Counted from the first letter of the stretch, positions 21,744 through 29,712 are shown. The stretch is 31,023 nt of DNA from CAMBRQ01 sp945870325 (GCF_050313795.1 NZ_JBNPMC010000040.1:1-31023), one strand, 5' to 3'. Numbers and translations: made by a program. Notes: generated by a model from the sequence alone, not told the origin.

Positions 21744-23084
21744 ATGGAAGAGGCGCTCATTAAGCGAGTAATGCCCCATAGTATAGAAGCAGAACAGTCT
21801 GTGGTAGGAGCAATGCTGATGGATAGAGATGCTATAACAACGGCATCTGAGATCATCAGTGGCAATGACTTCTACCAGAGTGCCTATGGAGTGATCTTTG
21901 ACTCTATGGTGGAACTTTTCAATGAAGGGAAGCCGGTGGATCTGATTACTTTGCAGGAGAGGCTGAAGGAGAAAGATGTTCCGGCAGAGATTGCAAGCCT
22001 TGAGTTCGTGAAGGACTTGGTAACGGCAGTCCCGACTTCAGCGAATGTCAGGTACTATGCTGAGATTGTGGCGAATAAGGCTGTGATGCGTAAATTGATT
22101 AAATTGAATGAAGAGATTGCCAATACGTGTTATGCTGGAAAAGAATCGCTGGAAGCAATACTTGAAAAGACCGAGAAATCGGTCTTTGAATTGTTACAGA
22201 AACGGAATACCGGAGATTTTGTGCCAATCAAGCAGGTGGTGTTGAATGCCCTGGAGAAGATTGAGAAGGCTTCCAAGAGCAAGGGGACAGTAACCGGAAT
22301 CCCGACGGGATTCATAGACCTGGATTATAAATTATCAGGACTGCAGCCATCAGACCTGGTGCTGGTAGCGGCCAGACCTTCCATGGGAAAGACTGCATTT
22401 GTCCTGAATATTGCGCAGTATATTGCATTTAAAAAAGATAAAAGTGTTGCCATCTTCAGTCTTGAGATGTCGAAGGAGCAGTTGGTGAACCGACTGTTTT
22501 CACTGGAGTCCCAGGTGGATGCCCAGGCGCTCAGAACCGGCAATATGAAGGATTCGGATTGGGAGAAACTGATTGAAGGAGCAGGCATCATCGGAAAGTC
22601 CAAGTTGATTATTGATGATACTCCGGGTATCTCCATATCAGAACTTCGTTCCAAATGCCGTAAGTATAAGTTAGAACAAGGGCTTGATGTTATCATCATC
22701 GACTACTTGCAGTTGATGACCGGAAGCGTGGGCAAGAGTTCTGAGTCCAGGCAGCAGGAGATCTCTGAGATATCCCGTTCTCTTAAGGGACTGGCAAGAG
22801 AGTTGAATGTTCCGGTGATTGCGCTGTCGCAGTTAAGCCGTGCGGTAGAAAGCCGTCCGGACAAGCGCCCGATGCTTTCAGACTTACGTGAGTCCGGTGC
22901 CATCGAGCAGGATGCGGATGTGGTTATGTTTATTTACAGAGATGAATATTATAATAAAGATTCTGAATTCAAGAAACAGGCGGAGATTATCATCGCAAAA
23001 CAAAGAAACGGTCCTGTGGGGACCGTTAATCTGGCTTGGCTTGGCGAATACACGAAGTTCGCGAACCTAAGCAGGCAAGAATAA
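21744..23084 (+). CDS. dnaB: Replicative DNA helicase DnaB
   Basis: A 446-residue hexameric 5'-3' helicase that unwinds DNA ahead of the replisome. The N-terminal domain (about 8-110; MPHSIEAEQSVVGAML) is followed by a RecA-type motor with Walker A RPSMGKTA (211-218), Walker B IIIDYLQLM, and the conserved LSQLSRAVESR and SDLRESGAIEQDAD segments. ATG 21744 follows AGGAGG, 11 bp after rplI. Its stop codon lies in the loop of the terminator hairpin. It overlaps the convergent small gene by 18 bp. Confidence 0.97.
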   Translation: MEEALIKRVMPHSIEAEQSVVGAMLMDRDAITTASEIISGNDFYQSAYGVIFDSMVELFNEGKPVDLITLQERLKEKDVPAEIASLEFVKDLVTAVPTSANVRYYAEIVANKAVMRKLIKLNEEIANTCYAGKESLEAILEKTEKSVFELLQKRNTGDFVPIKQVVLNALEKIEKASKSKGTVTGIPTGFIDLDYKLSGLQPSDLVLVAARPSMGKTAFVLNIAQYIAFKKDKSVAIFSLEMSKEQLVNRLFSLESQVDAQALRTGNMKDSDWEKLIEGAGIIGKSKLIIDDTPGISISELRSKCRKYKLEQGLDVIIIDYLQLMTGSVGKSSESRQQEISEISRSLKGLARELNVPVIALSQLSRAVESRPDKRPMLSDLRESGAIEQDADVVMFIYRDEYYNKDSEFKKQAEIIIAKQRNGPVGTVNLAWLGEYTKFANLSRQE

Positions 23085-23426
23085 TTTCTTGAGTTTTTTG
23101 ACTGGACCGGTTTCCGCGGCAGATTTCCGATAGGATTGCTGCTGGCGGATGAGCTGGTCCAGTTTTTTGAATTCTTCCTCCTCCTGGCGTTCCTTGGCAT
23201 CCAGAAGGAAGGACATCTCTTTGCTGATCATAGACAGCAGGACCTCATTGTTGTTCTCGAGCATTCGCTTCATATGTAGCTGCTCTCTGGTGCGCTTGAT
23301 ATCCGGAATCAGTGCTTTCAATTCAGAGAACGGAACGCCCTGCTCGTACAGTTCTTTGATGCAGCTGTATAGTTTCGCATCATCTTTTGTCTCCCTTTTT
23401 AACTGTTCTAACGCGTTGCTACCCAT
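23067..23426 (-). CDS. Small helical/coiled-coil protein of unknown function
   Basis: A 119-residue charged protein, mostly helical. Residues 10-50 (DDAKLYSCIKELYEQGVPFSE onward) look like a compact helical module, possibly a winged-helix or MerR-like fragment. Residues 60-100 are a coiled coil rich in Glu, Lys and Gln. ATG 23426 is chosen because AAGGGGG lies about 9 nt upstream; the longer TTG start would overlap it. It is convergent with dnaB and their 3' ends overlap by 18 bp. A good promoter lies upstream on the minus strand. I do not recognise the family. Gene reality is supported by promoter, start and length. Confidence 0.65.
   Translation of the reverse strand: MGSNALEQLKRETKDDAKLYSCIKELYEQGVPFSELKALIPDIKRTREQLHMKRMLENNNEVLLSMISKEMSFLLDAKERQEEEEFKKLDQLIRQQQSYRKSAAETGPVKKLKKLFLPA
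23076..23099 (+). terminator. Terminator embedding the dnaB stop codon
   Basis: CAAGAA (23076-23081) and TTCTTG (23086-23091) flank a TAAT loop containing the dnaB stop; AG and six T follow. Confidence 0.7.
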
Positions 23427-23473
23427 GTTTTTATACCCCCTTATCAAAACTTGTCCTTTATATGGGCGTCTTT

Positions 23474-23501
23474 ATCATAGCATGGGTATTATGCGAAACA
23501 A
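23474..23501 (-). promoter_or_regulatory. Promoter of the small coiled-coil gene
   Basis: On the minus strand, TTGTTT (23501-23496), a 16-bp spacer and an extended -10, TGC-TATGAT (ending at 23474). Confidence 0.6.
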
Positions 23502-23534
23502 GTAAAAAGGTGTCAGCAGTTAAAAATAAAATAT

Positions 23535-23567
23535 AAAAAGAATGTGCCAGACAGCACATTCTTTTTT
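23535..23567. terminator. Bidirectional terminator downstream of the ferredoxin pair
   Basis: A perfect 12-bp-plus stem, AAAAAGAATGTGC/GCACATTCTTTTT, with a 6-nt loop. It has U runs on both strands and ends the minus-strand ferredoxin transcript. Confidence 0.88.
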
Positions 23568-23588
23568 GTAGTTGCTTTTTAAAGATAA

Positions 23589-23759
23589 TTAGCCTTCTGT
23601 GATTGCACCTGCTGGACATCCGTCAGCGCAAGCACCACAATCTACACAAGCGTCAGCATCGATCTCGAAGTGATCAGCTCCTTCGGAGATAGCTCCGACT
23701 GGACATGTATCAGCGCATGCTCCACAGCTTACACATGCATCAGTAATTACGTGTGCCAT
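23589..23759 (-). CDS. 2[4Fe-4S] ferredoxin (distal copy)
   Basis: A 56-residue clostridial-type ferredoxin, a small cytosolic electron carrier for hydrogenases, pyruvate:ferredoxin oxidoreductase and related enzymes. It has two cluster motifs: C9-VS-C12-GA-C15-ADT-C19-P and C38-VD-C41-GA-C44-ADG-C48-P. The start MAHVITDAC is typical, and AAGGAGGG precedes ATG 23759. It lies 51 bp after the second copy, to which it is about 80% identical (45 of 56 by my count). A bidirectional terminator follows. Confidence 0.93.
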   Translation of the reverse strand: MAHVITDACVSCGACADTCPVGAISEGADHFEIDADACVDCGACADGCPAGAITEG

Positions 23760-23810
23760 AATATGTACCCTCCTTTTTAGAATATGGATATAAACAAATG
23801 CTTAATTGCA

Positions 23811-23981
23811 TTAGTTAGCAGAGATAGCTCCTGCAGGACACTGAGCAGCGCAAGCGCCACAGTCAACACAAGCGTCAGCATCGATTTCAAAATGATCTGC
23901 TCCCTGAGAGATAGCGCCAACTGGACATTCAGATGCGCATGCTCCACAACTTAAGCAATCATCACTAATTACGTGTGCCAT
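23811..23981 (-). CDS. 2[4Fe-4S] ferredoxin (proximal copy)
   Basis: A 56-residue ferredoxin, tandem duplicate of the downstream copy. Motifs are C9-LS-C12-GA-C15-ASE-C19-P and C38-VD-C41-GA-C44-AAQ-C48-P. The middle stretch GADHFEIDADACVDCGACA is identical in both. The upstream sequence with AAGGAGGGTACATA is also duplicated, so each copy has its own ribosome binding site. It is transcribed from the promoter at 24038-24066. The changes lie mainly between clusters and at the C-terminus, so the two may differ in partner or potential; that is inference. Confidence 0.93.
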   Translation of the reverse strand: MAHVISDDCLSCGACASECPVGAISQGADHFEIDADACVDCGACAAQCPAGAISAN

Positions 23982-24037
23982 AGTATGTACCCTCCTTGTT
24001 TAGTATATAGACATAAAAGAGTTTTTAGTCTATCCAT

Positions 24038-24066
24038 ATCATAATACAAAAGCCCAAAATATACAA
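24038..24066 (-). promoter_or_regulatory. Promoter of the ferredoxin pair
   Basis: On the minus strand, TTGTAT (24066-24061), a 17-bp spacer and TATGAT (24043-24038). The -35 lies 2 bp from the composite repeat at 24069. Confidence 0.7.
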
Positions 24067-24068
24067 GA

Positions 24069-24164
24069 GGGGACGGGGGTTTTTTCAATTTCCCCCGTCC
24101 CCGATTGGATTTGCCGTGTCCTTTTTTCGATTTGCCGTGTCCCTTTTTCGATTTGCCGTGTCCC
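24069..24164. repeat. REP-like composite repeat, copy E (three tandem units)
   Basis: GGGGACGGGGG (24069-24079) pairs with CCCCCGTCCCC (24092-24102). Three 21-bp units with core TTGCCGTGTCC follow, starting at 24111, 24132 and 24153 in exact register. It sits between the divergent ferredoxin and binding-protein genes. Confidence 0.9.
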
Positions 24165-24265
24165 CAATTAAAAAAATTAAGAAAATTTTCAACATTTTTT
24201 CACGTTTTTGGTGTATAGTGTTCTGTGTTAGTAATGATGAATATATTCATAGGAGAGAAAAAGTC

Positions 24266-25474
24266 ATGAAGAAAAGTAGTAGTGTCATAGCGGCAGCAGT
24301 ATGTGTGGCAATGCTTACATGTGCATGTACGGCTCCGAAAGATAAAGAAGAAAACAAGGAGCCTGTTGCGAATATAGAACAGCAGCAGACAGAGGAGAAA
24401 GAGTATCAAGGCAAACTGGATCTGATAGAGCCGTCTGCTTACAACAACGTAGATGGGCTGGGGCTGGAGCCGGGATCGTATATCTCGGTGATTGGGAAGG
24501 ATGAAGGCAGCCAGTACTGGAATGAAGTAAAAGCCGGCGCGGAACAGGCGGCAAAGGATCTTAATGAACACCTTGGATATGAAGGAAAGGATAAGATTAA
24601 GGTTACCTACAGCGCTCCGGCTACAGCGGACAATGTTGATGAGCAGGTGAATATTCTGGATGAAGAACTGGCAAGGTATCCGGTGGCACTTGGGATTGCC
24701 ATCGCAGATGCGAGTGCCTGCGAAGTGCAATTTGATCTGGCGGCAGAGAGTGACATCCCGATCGTTGCATTTGATTCGGGAAGCGATTATCAGGGATTGA
24801 TGGCAATGGTTTCAACGGATAACCAGGCGGCAGCCCGCGAGGCGACAGGGAAACTTGCGGAAGCCATTGATGATGCCGGAGAGATCGCTTTATTCGTGCA
24901 CGATTCCAAATCCATGACAGCTGTGGATCGTGAGAACGCCTTTAAAGAAGAGATTCAGAATAAGCATCCGAATATTACAATTGCAAATGTCTACCACATG
25001 GATCAGTTGTCAGAGATGCAGCAGATCGTTGCTGACGAGATTAATGCAGGAACTTATCAGAAGGATCAGACAGAAGAAGGGGATGCTCCTCATGATGCGG
25101 AATTAGTTACAGCAGACAGCATTACGGAGGAGGAAGTAATAGACTATATCTTTGCCAAACATCCGGATCTGAAAGGATGTTACGCAACAAACGGTACGGC
25201 AGTAAAACTTGCGCTTGACGGGATAGAGAGAAACGAAGCGAAAGATATGGAGGTTGTCGGATTTGATGCGGACGAGGAAGAGATTGAAGCATTGGAAGAT
25301 GGAAAAGTTGTGGGGCTAATCGTTCAGAATCCGTTCGGAATGGGATATGCGACAGTAATCGCAGCGGCAAGAGCATCTCTTGATATGGGGAATGAAGCAT
25401 TTGTCAATACGGGCTATACCTGGGTGACAAAAGATAATCTCAAAGAAGAAAGCGTCCGGAAAATGCTATATTAA
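24266..25474 (+). CDS. Periplasmic-binding-protein-like lipoprotein (sugar type)
   Basis: A 402-residue exported protein of the type I periplasmic binding fold (ribose/galactose-binding, Peripla_BP_4-like). The signal peptide is MKKSSSVIAAAVCVAMLTC, followed by ACTAPKDK; C21 is the likely lipid-modified residue, although the lipobox LTCAC is imperfect. Fold markers: YISVIGKDEGSQYWNEVKAG, IPIVAFDSGSDY, MVSTDNQAAAREA, the DLKGCYATNGTAVKLALDGI hinge region, MEVVGFDADE, and GLIVQNPFGMGY. ATG 24266 follows AGGAGAG; the long upstream open frame runs through the repeat and is not coding. No permease or ATPase gene is adjacent, so it is either an orphan receptor or works with a transporter elsewhere. 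Its sugar is unknown. Confidence 0.88.
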   Translation: MKKSSSVIAAAVCVAMLTCACTAPKDKEENKEPVANIEQQQTEEKEYQGKLDLIEPSAYNNVDGLGLEPGSYISVIGKDEGSQYWNEVKAGAEQAAKDLNEHLGYEGKDKIKVTYSAPATADNVDEQVNILDEELARYPVALGIAIADASACEVQFDLAAESDIPIVAFDSGSDYQGLMAMVSTDNQAAAREATGKLAEAIDDAGEIALFVHDSKSMTAVDRENAFKEEIQNKHPNITIANVYHMDQLSEMQQIVADEINAGTYQKDQTEEGDAPHDAELVTADSITEEEVIDYIFAKHPDLKGCYATNGTAVKLALDGIERNEAKDMEVVGFDADEEEIEALEDGKVVGLIVQNPFGMGYATVIAAARASLDMGNEAFVNTGYTWVTKDNLKEESVRKMLY

Positions 25475-25498
25475 ATTTGATCTTATATGACGGGTTAT

Positions 25499-25544
25499 AA
25501 AAAGCAGCGATAAAAACAATGCTTCGTTTTTATCGCTGCTTTTT
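25499..25544. terminator. Perfect 19-bp bidirectional terminator
   Basis: A 19-bp uninterrupted inverted repeat (25499-25517 with 25526-25544; inner part GCAGCGATAAAAAC) has an 8-nt loop and T runs on both strands. It separates the convergent binding-protein and CNNM/CorC genes. Confidence 0.95.
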
Positions 25545-25562
25545 ATATCGTTCATTTATTGA

Positions 25563-26846
25563 TTAGTCTGTATCAGTGTTGTCGTCCTCCAAAGGTTTCT
25601 CCGGAAGATATAGATGCACGCTTTCAATTCTGTTCTTGTCCAGTTTCTCAACAATCATGCGGATGCCATCATCGCTGATAATGCTGTCGTCTACTTCAGG
25701 AAGACGATCCAGACGTTCAATAATGAAGCCTCCAAGAGAATCGTACTCTTCCGAATGCAGCTGAAGTTCCAGACGGTCATTCAGATCATCCAGATTCGTA
25801 GAGCCCTCTACGATATATTCGCGATCGCTGATTTGCTGGATAAAATCTTCTTCATTCTCATCATACTCATCATGAATCTCGCCGACAATCTCCTCCAGAA
25901 TATCCTCTAATGTGATCAGCCCGGCAGTCTCGCCATACTCGTCTAATACAATTGCAATGTTAAAAGAAGCTTGGCGCATCTCCACAAGAAGTTCTGAGAT
26001 ACTCTTATATTCATAAGTAAAATACGCTTCTCGAAGGATATCACGGATATGAAATTCTTTTCGATTGTCATATAACAGCAAGTCCTTCATATTAATAGTA
26101 CCAACTACGTTGTCCGTTGTCTCCTCGAAAATCGGAAGTCTTGTGAATTTATCCTCACGGAAGATGTCGATTAATTCCTCGTAAGTACTATTGATATCTG
26201 CAAATGTTACATGAACACGGGGAACCATAACGTCCTTGGCTCTGGCATCGCCCAGATCAAATACGTTATTGATCATCTCCCTTTCATCGGATTCAATGAC
26301 ACCATCCTCGTGACTGACATCTACGATGGTACGCAATTCATTCTCAGTCATGGTCGTATTCTTGGCTTTCGGATCCACACGGAGAAGGAATAGTACTCCG
26401 GTAGAAAGTCCATTAATAATGAAGATGGCAGGAGTCATAACCTTCATGAACAGGCTAATGATCGGTGCATATATTAATGACATCCGTTCGGCATGTATGG
26501 TTGCCATCGTTTTTGGAGTAATCTCTCCAAATAATAAGATCAGCACGGTCAGGATTCCACTGGCAATTGCTACCATGGAACCGCCAAAATTATAAGCCAG
26601 CGTAGTGGTCAGGGATGCGGCGGATAGGTTAACGATGTTGTTGCCGATCAATATGGCGCTTAGCATCTTGCCGGAATCATCCGTGACTTTTAATACGGTC
26701 TTGGCACGCTTGTTGCCCTCTTCGACCAGACTACGGATTCGAATTTTGTTAACAGTTGTTAATGCTGTCTCTGCAGATGAAAAAAATGCAGACAGTCCTA
26801 ATAAAATAAGTAGAATAATGAGTTGTGTGACATCACTCGAGTCCAA
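25563..26846 (-). CDS. CNNM/CorC (hemolysin-type) membrane protein
   Basis: A 427-residue member of the UPF0053/CNNM family, implicated in Mg2+ or other cation export. The N-terminal CNNM domain has about four membrane segments with SAFFSSAETALTTV (19-32), ILIGNNIVNL and FGEITPKTMA. A CBS pair follows (DVMVPRVHVTFADIN, FTRLPIFEETTDNVVGTINMKDLL, SFNIAIVLDEYGETAGLITLEDILEEIVGEI), and then a C-terminal CorC_HlyC domain (REYIVEGSTNLDDLND). The start is TTG 26846 behind AAAGGAGTG; an in-frame stop just upstream leaves no better start. Promoter at 26888-26916. The older name hemolysin is not evidence for toxicity. Confidence 0.92.
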   Translation of the reverse strand: MDSSDVTQLIILLILLGLSAFFSSAETALTTVNKIRIRSLVEEGNKRAKTVLKVTDDSGKMLSAILIGNNIVNLSAASLTTTLAYNFGGSMVAIASGILTVLILLFGEITPKTMATIHAERMSLIYAPIISLFMKVMTPAIFIINGLSTGVLFLLRVDPKAKNTTMTENELRTIVDVSHEDGVIESDEREMINNVFDLGDARAKDVMVPRVHVTFADINSTYEELIDIFREDKFTRLPIFEETTDNVVGTINMKDLLLYDNRKEFHIRDILREAYFTYEYKSISELLVEMRQASFNIAIVLDEYGETAGLITLEDILEEIVGEIHDEYDENEEDFIQQISDREYIVEGSTNLDDLNDRLELQLHSEEYDSLGGFIIERLDRLPEVDDSIISDDGIRMIVEKLDKNRIESVHLYLPEKPLEDDNTDTD

Positions 26847-26887
26847 TTGATAAGTTCACTCCTTTTTGATTAAAATTACTTGGAACT

Positions 26888-26916
26888 AATATACCGCATT
26901 TATAGTGATTTTGCAA
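26888..26916 (-). promoter_or_regulatory. Promoter of the CNNM/CorC gene
   Basis: On the minus strand, TTGCAA (26916-26911), a 17-bp spacer and TATATT (26893-26888). Confidence 0.7.
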
Positions 26917-26923
26917 GTGTGCG

Positions 26924-26952
26924 TTGAATTTGTGGGATATTTAGTGTATGAT
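26924..26952 (+). promoter_or_regulatory. Promoter of murB-rapZ-whiA
   Basis: TTGAAT (26924-26929), a 17-bp spacer and TATGAT (26947-26952). It is back to back with the CNNM promoter. Confidence 0.7.
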
Positions 26953-27010
26953 GTACGAAGAAAATGAGAAGCAATATAATTTGAAATAGATTATGAAAAT
27001 GGAGAATAAC

Positions 27011-27922
27011 ATGAATCAAAGATTATATAATGAATTATTAGAGATTGTAACAAAAGAGCAGATTAAAATCGAAGAACCTATGAGAAGACATACGACTTTC
27101 CGCGTGGGTGGTCCGGCAGACCTGTTCCTGATGCCAAGGACACCGGATGAGGTGAAGCGTATCGTGGATTTATTGAATAAAGAGAGCGTGCCGTATTATA
27201 TCTTAGGAAATGGAAGTAATCTTCTGGTGTCAGATCAGGGATACCGGGGCGTAATTGTGCAGATTTACAAAGAGATGAATCAGATCGAGATAGAAGGCGA
27301 TGTTGTAAGAGCCCAGGCAGGCGCGTTATTGTCTGCGGTTGCCAATCGGGCACTGGAGGCAGAACTTGCAGGGTTCGAATTCGCGGCAGGCATCCCTGGA
27401 ACCCTGGGTGGCGCATGTGTAATGAATGCCGGAGCCTATGGTGGTGAGATGAAAGATGTCCTGAAAGAAGTTACGGTACTTACGCCAGATGGAGAGATGA
27501 TTACAATACCAGGAGAAAAATTGGAGTTGGGATATCGAACAAGCATCATTGCGAAAAAAGGTTACATCGTACTGGAGGCACAGATACAGTTACATGATGG
27601 AGAGAAAGATGCGATAAAAGCGGTGATGGATGATCTGAAGGAGAGGCGGGTAAGCAAGCAGCCATTGGAGTATCCAAGTGCAGGAAGCACCTTCAAAAGA
27701 CCGGAAGGATATTTTGCCGGCAAATTAATTCAGGACGCGGGACTTCGTGGATTCCAGGTAGGTGGAGCGCAGGTGTCAGAGAAGCACTGCGGCTTTGTAA
27801 TTAACAAGGATCATGCGACTGCGGCTGATGTAGCAGAACTGATGCGTCAGGTGTCAGAGCGGGTGGAAGAACAATTCGGAGTAAAACTTGAACCGGAAGT
27901 GAAGAGACTGGGAGAATTCTAA
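27011..27922 (+). CDS. murB: UDP-N-acetylenolpyruvoylglucosamine reductase
   Basis: A 303-residue FAD enzyme completing UDP-MurNAc synthesis for peptidoglycan. Motifs: RRHTTFRVGGPADLF (FAD domain), YYILGNGSNLLVSDQGYRGVIV, AGIPGTLGGACVMNAGAYGGE, GYRTSII, and PSAGSTFKRPEGYFAGKLIQDAGL with the catalytic Ser, ending in LEPEVKRLGEF. ATG 27011 is preferred since TGGAG lies 6 nt upstream; ATG 26993 and 26999 have no ribosome binding site. rapZ begins 1 nt after its stop. Confidence 0.96.
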   Translation: MNQRLYNELLEIVTKEQIKIEEPMRRHTTFRVGGPADLFLMPRTPDEVKRIVDLLNKESVPYYILGNGSNLLVSDQGYRGVIVQIYKEMNQIEIEGDVVRAQAGALLSAVANRALEAELAGFEFAAGIPGTLGGACVMNAGAYGGEMKDVLKEVTVLTPDGEMITIPGEKLELGYRTSIIAKKGYIVLEAQIQLHDGEKDAIKAVMDDLKERRVSKQPLEYPSAGSTFKRPEGYFAGKLIQDAGLRGFQVGGAQVSEKHCGFVINKDHATAADVAELMRQVSERVEEQFGVKLEPEVKRLGEF

Positions 27923-27923
27923 G

Positions 27924-28805
27924 ATGAGATGTGTAATAGTAACAGGAATGTCAGGAGCGGGAAAGAGTACGGCACTTAAGATGCTGGAAGATGTTGGGTA
28001 TTTTTGCGTAGATAATCTGCCTGTTCCGCTGATTCCGAAGATGGCAGACCTTTTAAGAGTGCCAGGAGGCGAGATCAATAAAGCGGCGCTTGGCGTGGAT
28101 ATACGGAGTGGACAGAGCCTGGCGGAGTTGGAAAAAGTACTGAAGGAACTGGATGCGGCAGAATTAAAATATGAGATTCTGTTTCTGGAATCCAGCGATG
28201 CCGTTCTTGTGAAACGATACAAGGAGACAAGGCGTTCCCATCCATTGGCGGGGAAAGAGGGGCGTGTTGACCAGGGAATCCGAAAAGAAAGAGAAAGGAT
28301 ATCATTTCTGAAAGAGAAGGCGGATTATCTGGTGGATACCAGCCATATGCTGACCAGAGAACTGAAGGCAGAGTTGAATAAGATATTTGTAGAGAACAAA
28401 GAATATAAGAATCTCTATATCTCTGTACTTTCTTTTGGATTCAAATATGGCATACCGGCAGATGCGGATCTTGTGTTTGATGTGCGTTTTCTTCCGAATC
28501 CATATTATATAGAAGAATTACGACCAAAAAGTGGGAATGACAGAGAAGTCAGGGACTACGTAATGGATAATGAGAAGGCGAGGGAGTTCCTGGATAAATT
28601 GGTTGATATGGTAGAATTTCTGATACCGAATTATATACTGGAGGGCAAGACCCAGCTTGTAATTGGAATTGGATGTACCGGCGGAAAACACCGTTCAGTT
28701 ACTTTGGCGAATGAATTATTCGCTGCTTTGAAGCAGAATGAAAATTATGGAATCCGCATTGAGCACCGTGATATTGGAAAGGATGCAATTACCAAGGCAA
28801 GATAG
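27924..28805 (+). CDS. rapZ: RapZ/YvcJ nucleotide-binding protein
   Basis: A 293-residue P-loop protein. Walker A is GMSGAGKST (8-16); further motifs are DNLPVPLI, LFLESSDAVLVKRYKETRRSHPL, a C-terminal FDVRFLPNPYY, and IGIGCTGGKHRSVTLA. In E. coli RapZ controls amino-sugar synthesis through small RNA decay; in Bacillus YvcJ the role is less clear. It is tightly packed between murB and whiA (9-bp gap). The usual Firmicutes neighbour yvcK/glmR, often between rapZ and whiA, is absent here. Confidence 0.95.
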   Translation: MRCVIVTGMSGAGKSTALKMLEDVGYFCVDNLPVPLIPKMADLLRVPGGEINKAALGVDIRSGQSLAELEKVLKELDAAELKYEILFLESSDAVLVKRYKETRRSHPLAGKEGRVDQGIRKERERISFLKEKADYLVDTSHMLTRELKAELNKIFVENKEYKNLYISVLSFGFKYGIPADADLVFDVRFLPNPYYIEELRPKSGNDREVRDYVMDNEKAREFLDKLVDMVEFLIPNYILEGKTQLVIGIGCTGGKHRSVTLANELFAALKQNENYGIRIEHRDIGKDAITKAR

Positions 28806-28814
28806 GAGTATGAG

Positions 28815-29693
28815 ATGTCATTTTCGGGTATGATAAAGGAAGAATTGACAGCACATTATGCGAAGGCAAGGCATTGTAATCTGGCAGAATTGTCTGCTCT
28901 TATTCATATGACCGGAGAGTTTGCCGAGAGCAAAAAAGGGGTATGCATGATACGTTTGCACACGGAAAATCTTTCAGTTGCAAGAAAATGCTTTACATTA
29001 TTGAAAAAAACATTTAATATAAGAACTGATATCGCAATTCGTAGGAATATTGCGAAGGGCAGCTGCAGTTATCTGGTCTATGCAAAGGGAGAGGAACTGT
29101 TAGCAGTTAAGAATGCAATCGTACAAGCCGTCTGTTGTAAGAGGGCATATATTCGGGGAGCATTTATTGCATCAGGTTCTATGAGTGATCCGAGCAAATC
29201 ATATCATTTTGAGATTGTATGTAATACGAGGGAGCAGGCAGATTATCTTAAGAATATGATGAACAATTTTGATATGGAAGCGAAGATCGTTCAGCGGAAG
29301 AAGACCTACGTTGTATATCTGAAAGAAGGCTCGCAGATCGTTGACATACTGAATGTCATGGAAGCCCATGTGGCACTGATGGAACTTGAGAATGTCAGGA
29401 TTATGAAAGAGATGCGTAATTCTGTCAACCGCAAGGTCAACTGCGAGACGGCGAATATTAACAAAACCGTGTCCGCTGCCGTAAGGCAGATTGAGGATAT
29501 TAAGTATATAAGAGATACCACGGGTTTTGACAAGTTGCCAGAAGGTTTGAAGGACGTCGCCCTTACACGTCTGACATATCCGGATGCAACTTTAAAGGAA
29601 CTGGGAGGACTTTTGGAAAATCCAATCGGGAAATCAGGAGTGAATCACCGGCTCAGGAAATTAAGTGAGATAGCAGAAAAGTTAAGGGAATAG
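28815..29693 (+). CDS. whiA: WhiA DNA-binding protein
   Basis: A 292-residue protein combining a homing-endonuclease-like N-terminal domain (about 1-200; CCKRAYIRGAFIASGSMSDP is the typical core) with a C-terminal helix-turn-helix (LKELGGLLENPIGKSGVNHRLRKL). Gram-positive WhiA binds nucleoid DNA and influences cell division. AGGAG precedes ATG 28815. The HPr-like gene follows 19 bp later, as in many Firmicutes. Confidence 0.95.
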   Translation: MSFSGMIKEELTAHYAKARHCNLAELSALIHMTGEFAESKKGVCMIRLHTENLSVARKCFTLLKKTFNIRTDIAIRRNIAKGSCSYLVYAKGEELLAVKNAIVQAVCCKRAYIRGAFIASGSMSDPSKSYHFEIVCNTREQADYLKNMMNNFDMEAKIVQRKKTYVVYLKEGSQIVDILNVMEAHVALMELENVRIMKEMRNSVNRKVNCETANINKTVSAAVRQIEDIKYIRDTTGFDKLPEGLKDVALTRLTYPDATLKELGGLLENPIGKSGVNHRLRKLSEIAEKLRE

Positions 29694-29712
29694 CAAGGAG
29701 GAGCAATTTTTT

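Noticed and set aside
24111..24164. Three phased 21-bp repeats as a possible CRISPR array
   Set aside because: Units are directly adjacent with no variable spacers, and the same module appears with hairpins elsewhere without cas genes.
24116..24265. N-terminal extension of the binding-protein gene
   Set aside because: The extension reads through the repeat and gives repetitive residues; a signal peptide and ribosome binding site mark ATG 24266 as the start.
25563..26846. Hemolysin toxin
   Set aside because: Domain order is CNNM-CBS-CorC_HlyC, a cation transport family; the old family name is misleading.
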